Below, piece after piece: positions 30,895-42,045 of a DNA stretch of 64,000 nucleotides. The notes under the pieces were generated by a model that ran no database searches, had not been told where the DNA came from, and was given only the letters and a program-made list of their open reading frames with translations. Numbering within the stretch: the stretch's first letter is position 1; each line of letters begins with the position of its first letter. A program made the translations under genes and the position numbers. Location: assembly GCA_964646205.1 (NCBI GenBank), contig CAZYAZ010000019.1:9374-73373 (forward strand), read 5' to 3'. Origin of the DNA: UBA8437 sp964646205 (GTDB taxonomy: Bacteria; Planctomycetota; Planctomycetia; Planctomycetales; Planctomycetaceae).

Positions 30895-31656
30895 TCAGGC
30901 TCCCGAGGCAGCCTCGATAATGGCAAGAAACGATTCGACCGACAGGCTGGCCCCACCGACAAGTGCCCCATCCACGTTGGGCTGGCTCATCAGATCCGCC
31001 GCGTTGTCAGGCTTGACGCTGCCGCCATACAAGATCCTGGTGGCCTCGGCCACTTCCGAATTGTAGCGAACGGCCAGTTGGTTGCGAAGGTGAGCGTGCG
31101 CCGATTCGGCCTGAAGTGTGGTGGCCGTCAGGCCGGTCCCGATCGCCCACACCGGTTCATAGGCAACGACCAGTCGCTCCGTCGACTCGACATCGACCGC
31201 TTCCAGGCCCGCCTGGAGTTGCCGCGAGAGCACTGCTTCGGTCTCATCGGCCTCGCGCTGCTCGCGAGTTTCCCCGACGCACAAGATCACCTCCAGGCCC
31301 ACGGCCTGTGCGGCAGCCACCTTGCGACCAACCAACTCGTCGGTGTCACCAAACAGTTGCCGCCGTTCGCTGTGCCCCAGGATCACCGAACCGCACCCGA
31401 CGCCGACAACCATTTCCGGCGACACTTCGCCGGTGAAAGCCCCGGAGGATTCGGACCAGGAGTTCTGAGCCGCCAGTTGCACGGCCGAATCAGCCACGAC
31501 CGCTGCCACCGCGTCCAGCCAGACAAACGGTGGAGCAATCAACACATCGACGGGGCCCGGCTGGCCGTGCCGTTCAACCAGTCCCTCGGCCAACGCGAGC
31601 GCCTCGGCTCGATCGGTATTCATCTTCCAGTTGCCGGCCACCAGAATACGCCTCAT
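30895..31656 (-). CDS. tpiA: Triose-phosphate isomerase
   Basis: TpiA interconverts glyceraldehyde-3-phosphate and dihydroxyacetone phosphate in glycolysis. From ATG 31656 it has 253 aa, the family norm, starting MRRILVAGNWKMN. Catalytic residues are visible: the Lys of NWKMN, the His of VILGHSERR and the Glu of VAYEPVWAIGTG; the phosphate-binding loop is LYGGSVKPDN followed by GALVGGASL. The longer frame to 31713 adds 19 residues not typical of the family. secG lies 79 bp downstream and aroF 72 bp upstream on the same strand. Confidence 0.96.
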   Translation of the reverse strand: MRRILVAGNWKMNTDRAEALALAEGLVERHGQPGPVDVLIAPPFVWLDAVAAVVADSAVQLAAQNSWSESSGAFTGEVSPEMVVGVGCGSVILGHSERRQLFGDTDELVGRKVAAAQAVGLEVILCVGETREQREADETEAVLSRQLQAGLEAVDVESTERLVVAYEPVWAIGTGLTATTLQAESAHAHLRNQLAVRYNSEVAEATRILYGGSVKPDNAADLMSQPNVDGALVGGASLSVESFLAIIEAASGA

Positions 31657-31728
31657 GTCCGCCCTCTCTGTACGCAAATCGCATGCTTCAACGCCGCGAG
31701 CCATCGCATTCAACCCATTCTCAACAGG

Positions 31729-32766
31729 TCACGCGGCAGCACCCGGCACCGGAATCACCTTCTCAAACATCTCGGCCAGTTGCTTCAGCCCGTCCATCAC
31801 CTCTGCGTACTGATCGGGCAGCAATGCCTGTGGCCCATCACTCAACGCCTGTTCGGGGCAGGTGTGCACTTCGATATGCACACCATCGGCTCCCCCCGCC
31901 ACCGCGGCATGCGCCATGGCCGGGATCAATTCCGGACGCCCCGTCGCATGCGACGGATCAACAATGATCGGAAGATGACAGGTCTGCTTGACGTTGGGCA
32001 CCATTGCCAAATCCAGGACATTGCGAGTCGAGTTTTCGAAACTCCGAATGCCCCGTTCGCAGAGGATCACCTGCTTGTTGCCCTGCGCCAGGATGTATTC
32101 GGCCGACATCAACAGGTCACCCACCGTCGCACTCATTCCCCGTTTCAACATCACCGGACGGGTCGTCTGGCCGACCTCGCTGAGCAGGTTGAAGTTCTGC
32201 ATGTTCCGGGCACCGATCTGGAACATGTCGGTGTACTGGTCGATCAACTCGACCTGGCGGGGATCCATCACTTCGGTCACCACCGGCATCCCCAGTTCGT
32301 CACCAACATCCCGGAGAATTTTCAACCCCTCTTCGCCCAGTCCCTGGAAACTGTATGGGCTGGTCCGTGGCTTGAAGGCTCCACCACGGAGAATATTGGC
32401 ACCGGCGGCCCGAACCGCCTGGCCAATCCCCAACAGAACCTCGTGACTCTCAATGGCACACGGACCGGCCACCATCCCCAGTGAACCGCCACCGACGGAG
32501 ACACCCAGCCCCACATCGATCACGGAATCCTCGGGCTGGAAATCTCGACTGGCTCGCTTGTACGGCTTCAGGATCGGCATCACCTTCTCGACACCCGGAA
32601 ACGCTCCCAGCGGCGCGTTGGACAGGACATCCTCGTCGCCGATCACACCAATCAGCGTCCGATGCACCCCGCGACTCAACTCCGGCTTCAAACCCAGGGC
32701 AACAATCTGTGTTTCGATATGCTCGATCTGTTCGTCTGTGCAGTCCGGCTTGAGAACGATGATCAC
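31729..32766 (-). CDS. aroF: 3-deoxy-7-phosphoheptulonate (DAHP) synthase
   Basis: A 345-aa DAHP synthase that condenses phosphoenolpyruvate with erythrose-4-phosphate, the first shikimate step. The N-terminal 70 residues (MIIVLKPDCTDEQIEHIETQ) form the ferredoxin/ACT-like regulatory domain of the Thermotoga-type enzyme. The barrel carries MVAGPCAIES, RGGAFKPRTSPYSFQG, the IGARNMQNF segment, MLKRGMSA and DPSHATGRPELI, ending in EVHTCPEQALSDGPQAL. These are the PEP, metal and phosphate motifs of type I-beta. pheA lies 118 bp upstream on the same strand, so both are probably regulated together; the ACT-like domain suggests feedback by aromatic amino acids. Confidence 0.95.
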   Translation of the reverse strand: MIIVLKPDCTDEQIEHIETQIVALGLKPELSRGVHRTLIGVIGDEDVLSNAPLGAFPGVEKVMPILKPYKRASRDFQPEDSVIDVGLGVSVGGGSLGMVAGPCAIESHEVLLGIGQAVRAAGANILRGGAFKPRTSPYSFQGLGEEGLKILRDVGDELGMPVVTEVMDPRQVELIDQYTDMFQIGARNMQNFNLLSEVGQTTRPVMLKRGMSATVGDLLMSAEYILAQGNKQVILCERGIRSFENSTRNVLDLAMVPNVKQTCHLPIIVDPSHATGRPELIPAMAHAAVAGGADGVHIEVHTCPEQALSDGPQALLPDQYAEVMDGLKQLAEMFEKVIPVPGAAA

Positions 32767-32884
32767 TGGTGGTCCTTCGATTGAGGCACCCGGACTGACC
32801 TCACAACGAGGTCCCCGGGCTGGTGCGTAAATGGTAAATCAACGGGCAGGATTCGCACAGCGACGAGCACGCGAACTTCGAGAT

Positions 32885-34015
32885 TCAATCGAGCGGTGCA
32901 CTGCGAGGATAGGACCCGAGAACTTCAAGACGGATGGCCTGCTTGGCAAGCGAGGCCAGGGCACGCTTGGTCGGTGTATCGGAGGCGTGTCCCTCGAAAT
33001 CCAGAAAAAACAGATAGCCACTCTCCGGCCCCTGCAACGGGAAAGATTCGATCCAGGTCAGGTTGAGCTTGTTCCTTCGGAACACTCCCAGGGCGTCGGC
33101 CAGGGAACCGGGCCTGTGAGGAACCTGCAACAGGATCGCCGTCCGGTCACAACCGGTCCGGGGCAACTCGTCATCTCCGATCACCGCGAACCGCGTCACG
33201 TTCGCCTCGTTGTCCTGAATGGCCGCATCCACCACCGGGAGATCGTATTCGATCCCCGCCTGGCGACTCGCAACCGCAGCGGCCCCGGGCTTGTCTCTTG
33301 CCAGGCTGGCCGCCGTCGATGTGCTGGTCACCTCAACCAGCCGCGCCTGGCCCATGTTCCGACTCAACCAGTCTCGACACTGAGACAACGCCTGCGGCTT
33401 GCTGTAGATCTCAACAATCTCCTCGCGCTCACAGCGGGCCAACAGGTTGTGCCGGATCGACAACTGGACCTCGCCACAGATCCGCAAGGGCATCCGGGTG
33501 AACATGTCCAGCGTGTCGATGATTCGACCATCCGTGCTGTTCTCTATCGGCACCACACCGAACTCTGCCAGTCCGCGATTCACTTCCTCGAAGACCGCCG
33601 CAATCGTGTTGACCGGTACCAAATCCGCAGACTTGCCGAAACGCTCGATCGTCGCCAGGTGCGTGTAGCTGAACTGCGGGCCGAGATACGCGACACGCGT
33701 GGCCTTGATCGACCTCCGGGAAGCGCTGAGCAACTCGCGGTAGATCCCCCGCAGGGCGACAAACGGCAGGGCCCCCGGTTGCTGCTCCAGTTGAGACCAC
33801 AGCGCATCGTCGGATTCCGGATCGTACAACGCTCGCTGAGTGCCAGACAACAACGACAAATGTTCGACCGTCAGACGAGTTCGCTCGTGGAGACGCTTGA
33901 CCAACTCACGGTCCAACTTCTTCAACTTCGCCTCGATCGACGCAGCCGTCTTCGAAGATCGAGACTTCGTTCCGGTACGCGATACCTTTTTCCGAGTCGT
34001 CGACTTCTTGGCCAT
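32885..34015 (-). CDS. pheA: Prephenate dehydratase with degenerate chorismate-mutase-like domain
   Basis: A 376-aa P-protein-type enzyme that converts prephenate to phenylpyruvate for phenylalanine. Order: Lys/Arg/Ser-rich N-tail (1-25), AroQ-like helical domain (about 26-103), dehydratase domain from RVAYLGPQFSYTHLA with GVVPIENSTDGRI, STAAS and ACT domain RTAILLQVPHRPGSLADAL, ending with the ESFPLQGPESGYLFFLD region. In the mutase-like part the segment EHLSLLSGTQRALYDPESDDALW lacks the Lys and Arg-Glu positions expected of active AroQ (VKxxxxxx-DPxREexVL). Mutase activity is therefore doubtful, while the dehydratase and ACT domains look intact. It heads the long leftward gene run and is divergent from dnaK. 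Confidence 0.9.
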   Translation of the reverse strand: MAKKSTTRKKVSRTGTKSRSSKTAASIEAKLKKLDRELVKRLHERTRLTVEHLSLLSGTQRALYDPESDDALWSQLEQQPGALPFVALRGIYRELLSASRRSIKATRVAYLGPQFSYTHLATIERFGKSADLVPVNTIAAVFEEVNRGLAEFGVVPIENSTDGRIIDTLDMFTRMPLRICGEVQLSIRHNLLARCEREEIVEIYSKPQALSQCRDWLSRNMGQARLVEVTSTSTAASLARDKPGAAAVASRQAGIEYDLPVVDAAIQDNEANVTRFAVIGDDELPRTGCDRTAILLQVPHRPGSLADALGVFRRNKLNLTWIESFPLQGPESGYLFFLDFEGHASDTPTKRALASLAKQAIRLEVLGSYPRSAPLD

Positions 34016-34474
34016 GTGTCCTGCTCCGATCCCGAAGACTTCGTTTCGGTCGACCAGATCAATGTTCTCTCATATCAACGACAGCTAATCTGTTGCTCGT
34101 CGCTATCGTCAACTGATTCGACTACTCCGGAGTCTGGCAAAACGACTGAACCGCCCAAATAGGCGAGAACGAGCCACTGTTGACCCAAAACCCGTCACAC
34201 CCAGACGTGGCTACTACCTGGCCCGGGCCGGAACCACAAAACGCGATCGATACACGCCAAAACACTCGCACAAAACCGCGGCAGCCACATGATTCGGGCG
34301 TGTTTTACCCCTCGCCGACCACACTGTCAAGCGGTCCGGACGACACTCGACAAAAACTGCCACTATGGCACACTCGACTGTCCCCGAAGACGCCACAACA
34401 GGTGCCATTTTGGCAGCACTGAATAAAACTCTCCATGAGCCCGTACGCTATAAAAAGTCACAACATATTGTTAT

Positions 34475-34496
34475 AACTCATCTTATAAATTGAGTT
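34475..34496. promoter_or_regulatory. Inverted repeat upstream of the dnaK promoter
   Basis: AACTCA (34475-34480) and TGAGTT (34491-34496) form a perfect 6-bp inverted repeat around the AT-rich spacer TCTTATAAAT. It lies about 45-66 bp upstream of the predicted transcription start. It could be an operator or an activator site; no known motif matches. Confidence 0.35.
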
Positions 34497-34514
34497 CCTG
34501 CACAGAATCCAACT

Positions 34515-34530
34515 TGGCACACTGTTTGCA
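34515..34530 (+). promoter_or_regulatory. Candidate sigma-54 promoter of dnaK-clpB
   Basis: TGGCAC (34515-34520), 5 bp, TTGCA (34526-34530) reproduces the sigma-54 -24/-12 consensus, with the invariant GG and GC exactly ten bases apart. The predicted start near 34541 leaves a leader of about 50 nt to the dnaK ATG, with AGGAGA at 34575-34580. By eye it is the best match among the intergenic regions of the window. An activator (bacterial enhancer-binding protein) would be needed. Confidence 0.65.
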
Positions 34531-34589
34531 AACTCATGTTGGCAGAGACCTGAATCAGCACGACACCTGCGGCCAGGAGAGACAAAGAG

Positions 34590-36560
34590 ATGGCGTTGGA
34601 AAATGAAAAAGTGATCGGAATCGACCTGGGAACCACCAACTCGGTGGTTTCGGTTGTCGAAGGCGGCAAACCGAAGGTCCTTGCCAACCAGGAAGGCAAC
34701 CGCCTGACGCCCAGCGTGGTCGCATTCACCGACAAGGGCGAGACACTGGTTGGTGAATTGGCCAAGCGGCAGGCGGTCACCAATCCACAAAACACCGTCT
34801 ACTCGATCAAGCGTTTCATGGGTCGACGGCACAGCGAGGTCTCCTCTGACGAAAAATCTGTTCCGTATACCGTGCAAGGGCAGGGCGAGGACTACGTCGA
34901 GGTCGAAGCAGCCGGCAAGTCGTACAAGCCGCCGGAGATTTCGGCGTTGGTGTTGCGGAAGCTAAAAGAAGCCGCCGAGAGTTATCTTGGCCACAAGGTC
35001 AATCGTGCGGTGATCACGGTCCCGGCTTATTTCAACGACGCACAGCGACAAGCGACCAAGGACGCCGGCCAGATCGCCGGACTGGAGGTCGAACGGATCA
35101 TCAACGAACCCACCGCGGCCTCGCTCGCCTACGGCATGGAGAAGAAGGAAGATCAGAAGATCGCGGTCTTTGACCTGGGTGGCGGCACCTTCGACGTTTC
35201 GATCCTCGAAGTCGACGACGAGTGGGTCAAGGTTCTCAGTACCAACGGCGACACACAGTTGGGTGGCGACGATTTCGACCTGGTATTGATCGATCACTTT
35301 GCCGACGCCTTTCAGTCCGAAGAGGGCATAGATCTTCGCGACGACCCCATGGCCTTGCAGCGCCTGCGTGAAGCGGCCGAAAAAGCCAAGCAGGAGCTTT
35401 CGACGTCCCAGACGACTGACATCAACCTTCCGTTCATCATTTCAGACGACAGTGGAGCCAAGCACCTCCAGTTGTCCATCACCCGAGCCGAATTCGAACA
35501 GCTGATCGACAAACTCGTCGAGCGGTGCCGAAAACCCATCGTGGATGCACTCGCCGATTCCAGTCTCGACCCGTCCGTCATCGATGAGGTGGTCCTGGTC
35601 GGCGGATCGACTCGAATTCCCAAGGTGCAAGAATTCGTCAAGGAACTCTTCGGCAAGGAACCTCACCGCGGCGTGAATCCGGACGAGGTCGTTGCCCTGG
35701 GCGCGGCCATCCAGGGAGGAATCATTGCGGGTGACGTCAACGAGGTGGTCCTGCTGGATGTGACCCCGCTGTCCCTGGGTATCGAAACCGAGGGCGGCAT
35801 CATGACCCGGCTGATCGATCGCAACACCACGATCCCGACCGACCGCAGCGAGATCTTTTCGACCGCCGTCGACAACCAGACCGCCGTCACGGTGCAGGTG
35901 TACCAGGGCGAACGACAGATGGCCGTGGACAATCGAAAACTCGGCCAGTTCAACCTCGACGGCATCCCCCCGGCCCCCCGTGGAGTCCCCCAGGTGGAAG
36001 TCACCTTCGACATCGACGTCAACGGGATCCTGAACGTGACGGCCCAGGACAAGGCCACCAACGAGAAGCAGTCCGTCCGGATCGAAGAGTCCAGCGGACT
36101 CTCCGACGATGAAATCAAACAGGCACAATCGGCAGCTGAAGAACATGCCGAGGACGACAAGAAGAAACGGGAGCTGGCCGAGGCTCGCAACAAGGCGTCA
36201 TCGCTGGTCTACCAGACCGAAAAACTGTTGACAGAGCACGCCGAGACGTTGGACGAAGCCGCCAAAACGGCCGTCGAATCAGCCATCACCAAGGTGAACG
36301 AGGCCGCCACCGGCGAGGACGTCTCGGCAATCGACTCGGCCGTCGACGAACTCAACCAGGCCTCCCACGCACTCTCCAAGCACATGTACGATTCCGCCGA
36401 GGGCGACGAGGCCTCGCCGGAAGCTGACGGAGAGAGTGGCAACGACGACGTGATCGATGCCGAATTCGAAAAGAAAACCGACGACTCGCAGGCCGAGGCC
36501 GAGGCCGAGGCCGATACGTCCGACGACGAGGAACCAACAGCGGAGGCCAACAGCGACTAG
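34590..36560 (+). CDS. dnaK: Chaperone DnaK (Hsp70)
   Basis: A 656-aa Hsp70 ATPase that binds unfolded peptides and works with DnaJ, GrpE and ClpB. N-terminal ATPase signatures IGIDLGTTNSVVSV, AVFDLGGGTFDVSIL and VVLVGGSTRIPKVQ are intact. The interdomain linker VVLLDVTPLSLGIE and the substrate domain follow, then the helical lid. The usual C-terminal DDVIDAEF motif is present but is followed by a further 25-residue acidic Ala/Glu/Asp tail (EAEAEADTSDDEEPTAEA). Shine-Dalgarno AGGAGA. It lies 17 bp before clpB, forming a two-gene chaperone operon without dnaJ or grpE. Confidence 0.98.
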   Translation: MALENEKVIGIDLGTTNSVVSVVEGGKPKVLANQEGNRLTPSVVAFTDKGETLVGELAKRQAVTNPQNTVYSIKRFMGRRHSEVSSDEKSVPYTVQGQGEDYVEVEAAGKSYKPPEISALVLRKLKEAAESYLGHKVNRAVITVPAYFNDAQRQATKDAGQIAGLEVERIINEPTAASLAYGMEKKEDQKIAVFDLGGGTFDVSILEVDDEWVKVLSTNGDTQLGGDDFDLVLIDHFADAFQSEEGIDLRDDPMALQRLREAAEKAKQELSTSQTTDINLPFIISDDSGAKHLQLSITRAEFEQLIDKLVERCRKPIVDALADSSLDPSVIDEVVLVGGSTRIPKVQEFVKELFGKEPHRGVNPDEVVALGAAIQGGIIAGDVNEVVLLDVTPLSLGIETEGGIMTRLIDRNTTIPTDRSEIFSTAVDNQTAVTVQVYQGERQMAVDNRKLGQFNLDGIPPAPRGVPQVEVTFDIDVNGILNVTAQDKATNEKQSVRIEESSGLSDDEIKQAQSAAEEHAEDDKKKRELAEARNKASSLVYQTEKLLTEHAETLDEAAKTAVESAITKVNEAATGEDVSAIDSAVDELNQASHALSKHMYDSAEGDEASPEADGESGNDDVIDAEFEKKTDDSQAEAEAEADTSDDEEPTAEANSD

Positions 36561-36577
36561 CCCGGAAGGAGCAAAAC

Positions 36578-39252
<2,675 letters not shown>

Positions 39253-39259
<7 letters not shown>

Positions 39260-39282
39260 CCACCGGAACGATCGCTCAGTCG
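39253..39282. terminator. Stem-loop joining two convergent stop codons
   Basis: A perfect 7-bp inverted repeat CGACTGA (39253-39259) / TCAGTCG (39276-39282) with a 16-nt loop. The left arm contains the clpB stop and the right arm the stop of the opposite-strand gene. There is no T-tract on either side, so it is at best a weak bidirectional terminator. Confidence 0.3.
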
Positions 39283-39455
39283 GAGGCTGGCTCGTTCTCG
39301 AGATCAACCAGCGGAGAAATCCGCTGGACCTTTTCTACGATCGCCTGTTTTTGACTCTTGTTGCTGGCCGCGGCGAACTGTTTTCGCAACTTCTGCAACT
39401 TGGCACGACGGTGTCGTCGGCGGGCAATCTCGCGAGTACGCTCAACTCGTCCCAT
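39276..39455 (-). CDS. Small basic hypothetical protein, planctomycete type
   Basis: A 59-aa, strongly basic protein starting MGRVERTREIARRRHRRAKL, with about a third Arg/Lys in its first half and the ending QAIVEKVQRISPLVDLENEP. I recall a small conserved planctomycete family (possibly DUF6800) with the same 'MGRxER.REIARRR.RRxKLxKLR...K..RISP' pattern; this is from memory and unverified. ATG 39455 is chosen because upstream codons to 39518 lack the pattern. Likely nucleic-acid-binding from charge alone, which is inference. It converges with clpB. Confidence 0.7.
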   Translation of the reverse strand: MGRVERTREIARRRHRRAKLQKLRKQFAAASNKSQKQAIVEKVQRISPLVDLENEPASD

Positions 39456-39550
39456 CGGTGGACAGGTCCTGGTCGGAAAAAAAGCGGTTTGAACAGTGTC
39501 ACCGCACCGGCGATGCACTCAACCGGTTTTAGCAACCGGCCCAGAGATGG

Positions 39551-40657
39551 TCAATCGAGGGCACCACTCACGTCGACCCAGCGGCCATCGGCGTCCGAGG
39601 CAAGCACGGCATCGGCCACGGCCTGTGCACTTGCCCCGTCCCGGAAACTCGGCACCGGATCACGACCTTCCTGGATCGCCGACACGAATTCCCAGACCAG
39701 GTCGTGGCGGAACACATCACTGGGCACACCCTCGGAGGGGTCGCGTGGAGAGCCCTCGGCCACCAGGAACTCCTCGGGCACCGCAACCTTCTGCAACGAC
39801 TCGCCGTGCCCACCGACGAGGATGTTGTTCGGATCGGTCAACTGGTAGACCGCCGACGCCTCGCTGCCATTGATCTCGGCCCATTCGAATCCATAACCGT
39901 CGTTGTGATGCCCCTTCATCAGGGTGCTTCCCTCCCAGACTCCCACCGCTCCGTTCTCGAAACGCCCCACCAGAGCCGACCAGTCATCGATGTCCGAAGG
40001 CTCGCACGTCCCCCCATCGGGGGTCTCCGTCCGCGACGCAAAACGGGCGATGGCACCACACACCGACGACACCGGCCCCAGCAGGTCCTGGGCAAAGTCG
40101 ATCCGGTGAATGGTCATGTCGTAGAGATCACCGGCACCCGCCAGGTGCTTGTATTGTCGCCATCCCCAACTGGTTTCTGGCAGATCCAGGAACCTCTGGC
40201 TGCGAAAGTGTCGCGGTGTGCCAAGCTGTCCGTCGGCCAGCAGGTGACGCAGGAATCGCATCGACGGAGCAAAACGGTAGGTGAAGGCCGTCATGTGTCG
40301 CACGTCAGCATCCCGGGCCGCCCGGTACATCTCGGCCGACTCCTCGAAACTCAATCCCAGCGGCTTCTCGCACATCACGTGCTTGCCACCGGCCACGCAA
40401 GCCAAAGTGATCGGCTTGTGTGTGAAATTCGGAGTGGCAATGATCACCGCGTCCACATCATCCGCATCCGCAATCTCCTGGAATTCAGTCGTGGTCCGAC
40501 TGACACCCCAGTCGTTCCTGCGCTGTTCCAGCAGGGCCTCGTTCGGATCACACACGGCAACCAGTTCGGCTCGCGGATCAATGTTGATCCCGGGCACATG
40601 GTGATAGTCGGCCACGGCGCCGGCCCCGATCATTGCAATTCTCACAGTCTCACTCAT
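39551..40657 (-). CDS. Gfo/Idh/MocA family oxidoreductase
   Basis: A 368-aa NAD(P)-dependent oxidoreductase. N-terminal VRIAMIGAGAVADYHHVPG is the Rossmann fingerprint; VMCEKPLGLSFEES contains the family lysine motif; a YDMTIHRIDFAQDLLG segment carries the usual C-terminal catalytic His/Asp region. Its C-terminal sheet domain appears complete. It differs from the other family member in this window at 1183-2310, so this is not a local duplication. It overlaps the CCA-adding enzyme gene by 8 bp and is probably co-transcribed with it, although the functions are unrelated. Substrate unknown, probably a sugar or cyclitol. Confidence 0.88.
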   Translation of the reverse strand: MSETVRIAMIGAGAVADYHHVPGINIDPRAELVAVCDPNEALLEQRRNDWGVSRTTTEFQEIADADDVDAVIIATPNFTHKPITLACVAGGKHVMCEKPLGLSFEESAEMYRAARDADVRHMTAFTYRFAPSMRFLRHLLADGQLGTPRHFRSQRFLDLPETSWGWRQYKHLAGAGDLYDMTIHRIDFAQDLLGPVSSVCGAIARFASRTETPDGGTCEPSDIDDWSALVGRFENGAVGVWEGSTLMKGHHNDGYGFEWAEINGSEASAVYQLTDPNNILVGGHGESLQKVAVPEEFLVAEGSPRDPSEGVPSDVFRHDLVWEFVSAIQEGRDPVPSFRDGASAQAVADAVLASDADGRWVDVSGALD

Positions 40658-41900
40658 CGTCCTGGTGCCTTCTTCGGATTTCGTGGAACAAGTTCAGGGC
40701 CTGGTCGTGACCACGGACCTCCTGGTCCAGTTGTGCGTCACGAATGGATTGCAACAGTGTCTTGAACAAGGGCCCCGGGCTCAACCCGGCCGCCTTCAGG
40801 TCGTCCCCGGTCAACAGGGGCGGAGGATCCAGGTCGAGGTCGGAAACGGACTCCAGCAATCCCCGGCACCACGCCACATCGAGGCTCGGGGCACCGTCGC
40901 CTTGCCCGATCGCATCAATCAATTCCAGGAGGCCATCCCGCGAAGGATGCGAGAGCACGGGGAACAACTTCGAACGCCGCATCCCGCTCGCACCGGCCAG
41001 CCTTCCGCGGGCACCGACCAACCAGGACACCTCGTCGGACTCTCGGTTCGACAGTTTCAGCCGCCGACACACACCGCGAGGATCCTCCGTGTCGACCAGC
41101 AACACCGCCAACCCGACCATGGCTCCAGCCGCCCCGGGCAAGCGATTCAATCGCGACACCGCATCCGTGTACGTCCCGGCAGGAACCTCCGGAAAGACCG
41201 ACTCCAGCAATCCCGTTTCGACTGCCAGGCCGACGGCGACCCCGCGGCCCGGGTGGCCGAGCATCCGCCGCCACTCTTCAGCAATACGCTCGGCACTGAC
41301 AACCTGGATTTCTCTGGCGTGCGAGGTGATCGCTCCGGCGGTGGCCGGATCGAGGGTGAAGCCCAGCGAGGCAGTGAACCGAATTGCCCGCAGCATCCTC
41401 AGCTTGTCCTCGGCAATCCTCGCCTCGGGATCGCCGATCGCACGAACGACCCCGTGGTCCAGGTCCTGGCGTCCCCCGACGTCGTCAAAGACCTCACCAC
41501 TGAGTGGATCCATGAACATGCCGTTGATCGTGAAATCACGACGCCGGGCGTCCTCCTGTCGGGTCGCGAACTGCACCGCATCGGGATGTCTCCCGTCGGC
41601 GTAGGCCCCCTCGGTCCGAAACGTCGCCACCTCAATCGGTTGCTGCTGACCACGGCCATGGACCAGCATCACGCCAAACGACGCGCCCACGGCGAACGTG
41701 CGATTTCGCCCGAAGACCTCTTGCACCTGGCCGGGAGTCGCATCAGTCGCAATGTCGTAGTCGTCTGGAACCTGCCCGTCCCCGAGCAACAGGTCGCGCA
41801 CGCAACCCCCGGCCCAGACGGCCTCGTAGCCCGCGGCGACGAGTGCCTCGACAACTTCTACCGCAAATGCCCTGCGATCCTCCGCCTGGCCCATCGGCAA
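40650..41900 (-). CDS. cca: tRNA nucleotidyltransferase / poly(A) polymerase family (CCA-adding type)
   Basis: A 416-aa class II nucleotidyltransferase. The head shows AVWAGGCVRDLLLGDGQVPDDYDIATDATP, with the GG and the catalytic D-x-D motifs. RRRDFTINGMFMDPL and the basic segment EDKLRMLRAIRFTASLGFTLD follow, which are the nucleotide-recognition motifs of CCA enzymes. The C-terminal body is helical. CCA-adding versus A-adding activity cannot be separated by eye. The gene overlaps the Gfo/Idh gene downstream by 8 bp and is divergent from the MFS gene. Confidence 0.88.
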   Translation of the reverse strand: MPMGQAEDRRAFAVEVVEALVAAGYEAVWAGGCVRDLLLGDGQVPDDYDIATDATPGQVQEVFGRNRTFAVGASFGVMLVHGRGQQQPIEVATFRTEGAYADGRHPDAVQFATRQEDARRRDFTINGMFMDPLSGEVFDDVGGRQDLDHGVVRAIGDPEARIAEDKLRMLRAIRFTASLGFTLDPATAGAITSHAREIQVVSAERIAEEWRRMLGHPGRGVAVGLAVETGLLESVFPEVPAGTYTDAVSRLNRLPGAAGAMVGLAVLLVDTEDPRGVCRRLKLSNRESDEVSWLVGARGRLAGASGMRRSKLFPVLSHPSRDGLLELIDAIGQGDGAPSLDVAWCRGLLESVSDLDLDPPPLLTGDDLKAAGLSPGPLFKTLLQSIRDAQLDQEVRGHDQALNLFHEIRRRHQDDE

Positions 41901-42045
41901 CTCCTCCCGTGGCTCACCTGCGGTCTACTTTCGTGGCCGGCCCCGATCCGGTCAAGCACCGTCGCTGCACAGCCACGCGGTGTCGACTTGACCACCACAG
42001 CACCCCGCCACACACTCGGCTCTCCGCAACCGGCTCAATTTCGCC

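Larger units (their letters stand above)
34016..34589. other. Divergent intergenic region between pheA and dnaK
   Basis: A 574-bp region without a convincing gene. The left two thirds have mixed composition and no RNA fold was recognised. The right end (about 34430-34500) is clearly AT-rich against the GC-rich surroundings. It holds an inverted repeat and a candidate sigma-54 promoter, listed separately. No CIRCE element (TTAGCACTC-N9-GAGTGCTAA) was found. Confidence 0.7.

Noticed and set aside
34016..34589. CIRCE element or sigma-32 promoter before dnaK
   Set aside because: No TTAGCACTC/GAGTGCTAA pair and no CTTGAAA-CCCCAT pair; the sigma-54 pattern fits better.
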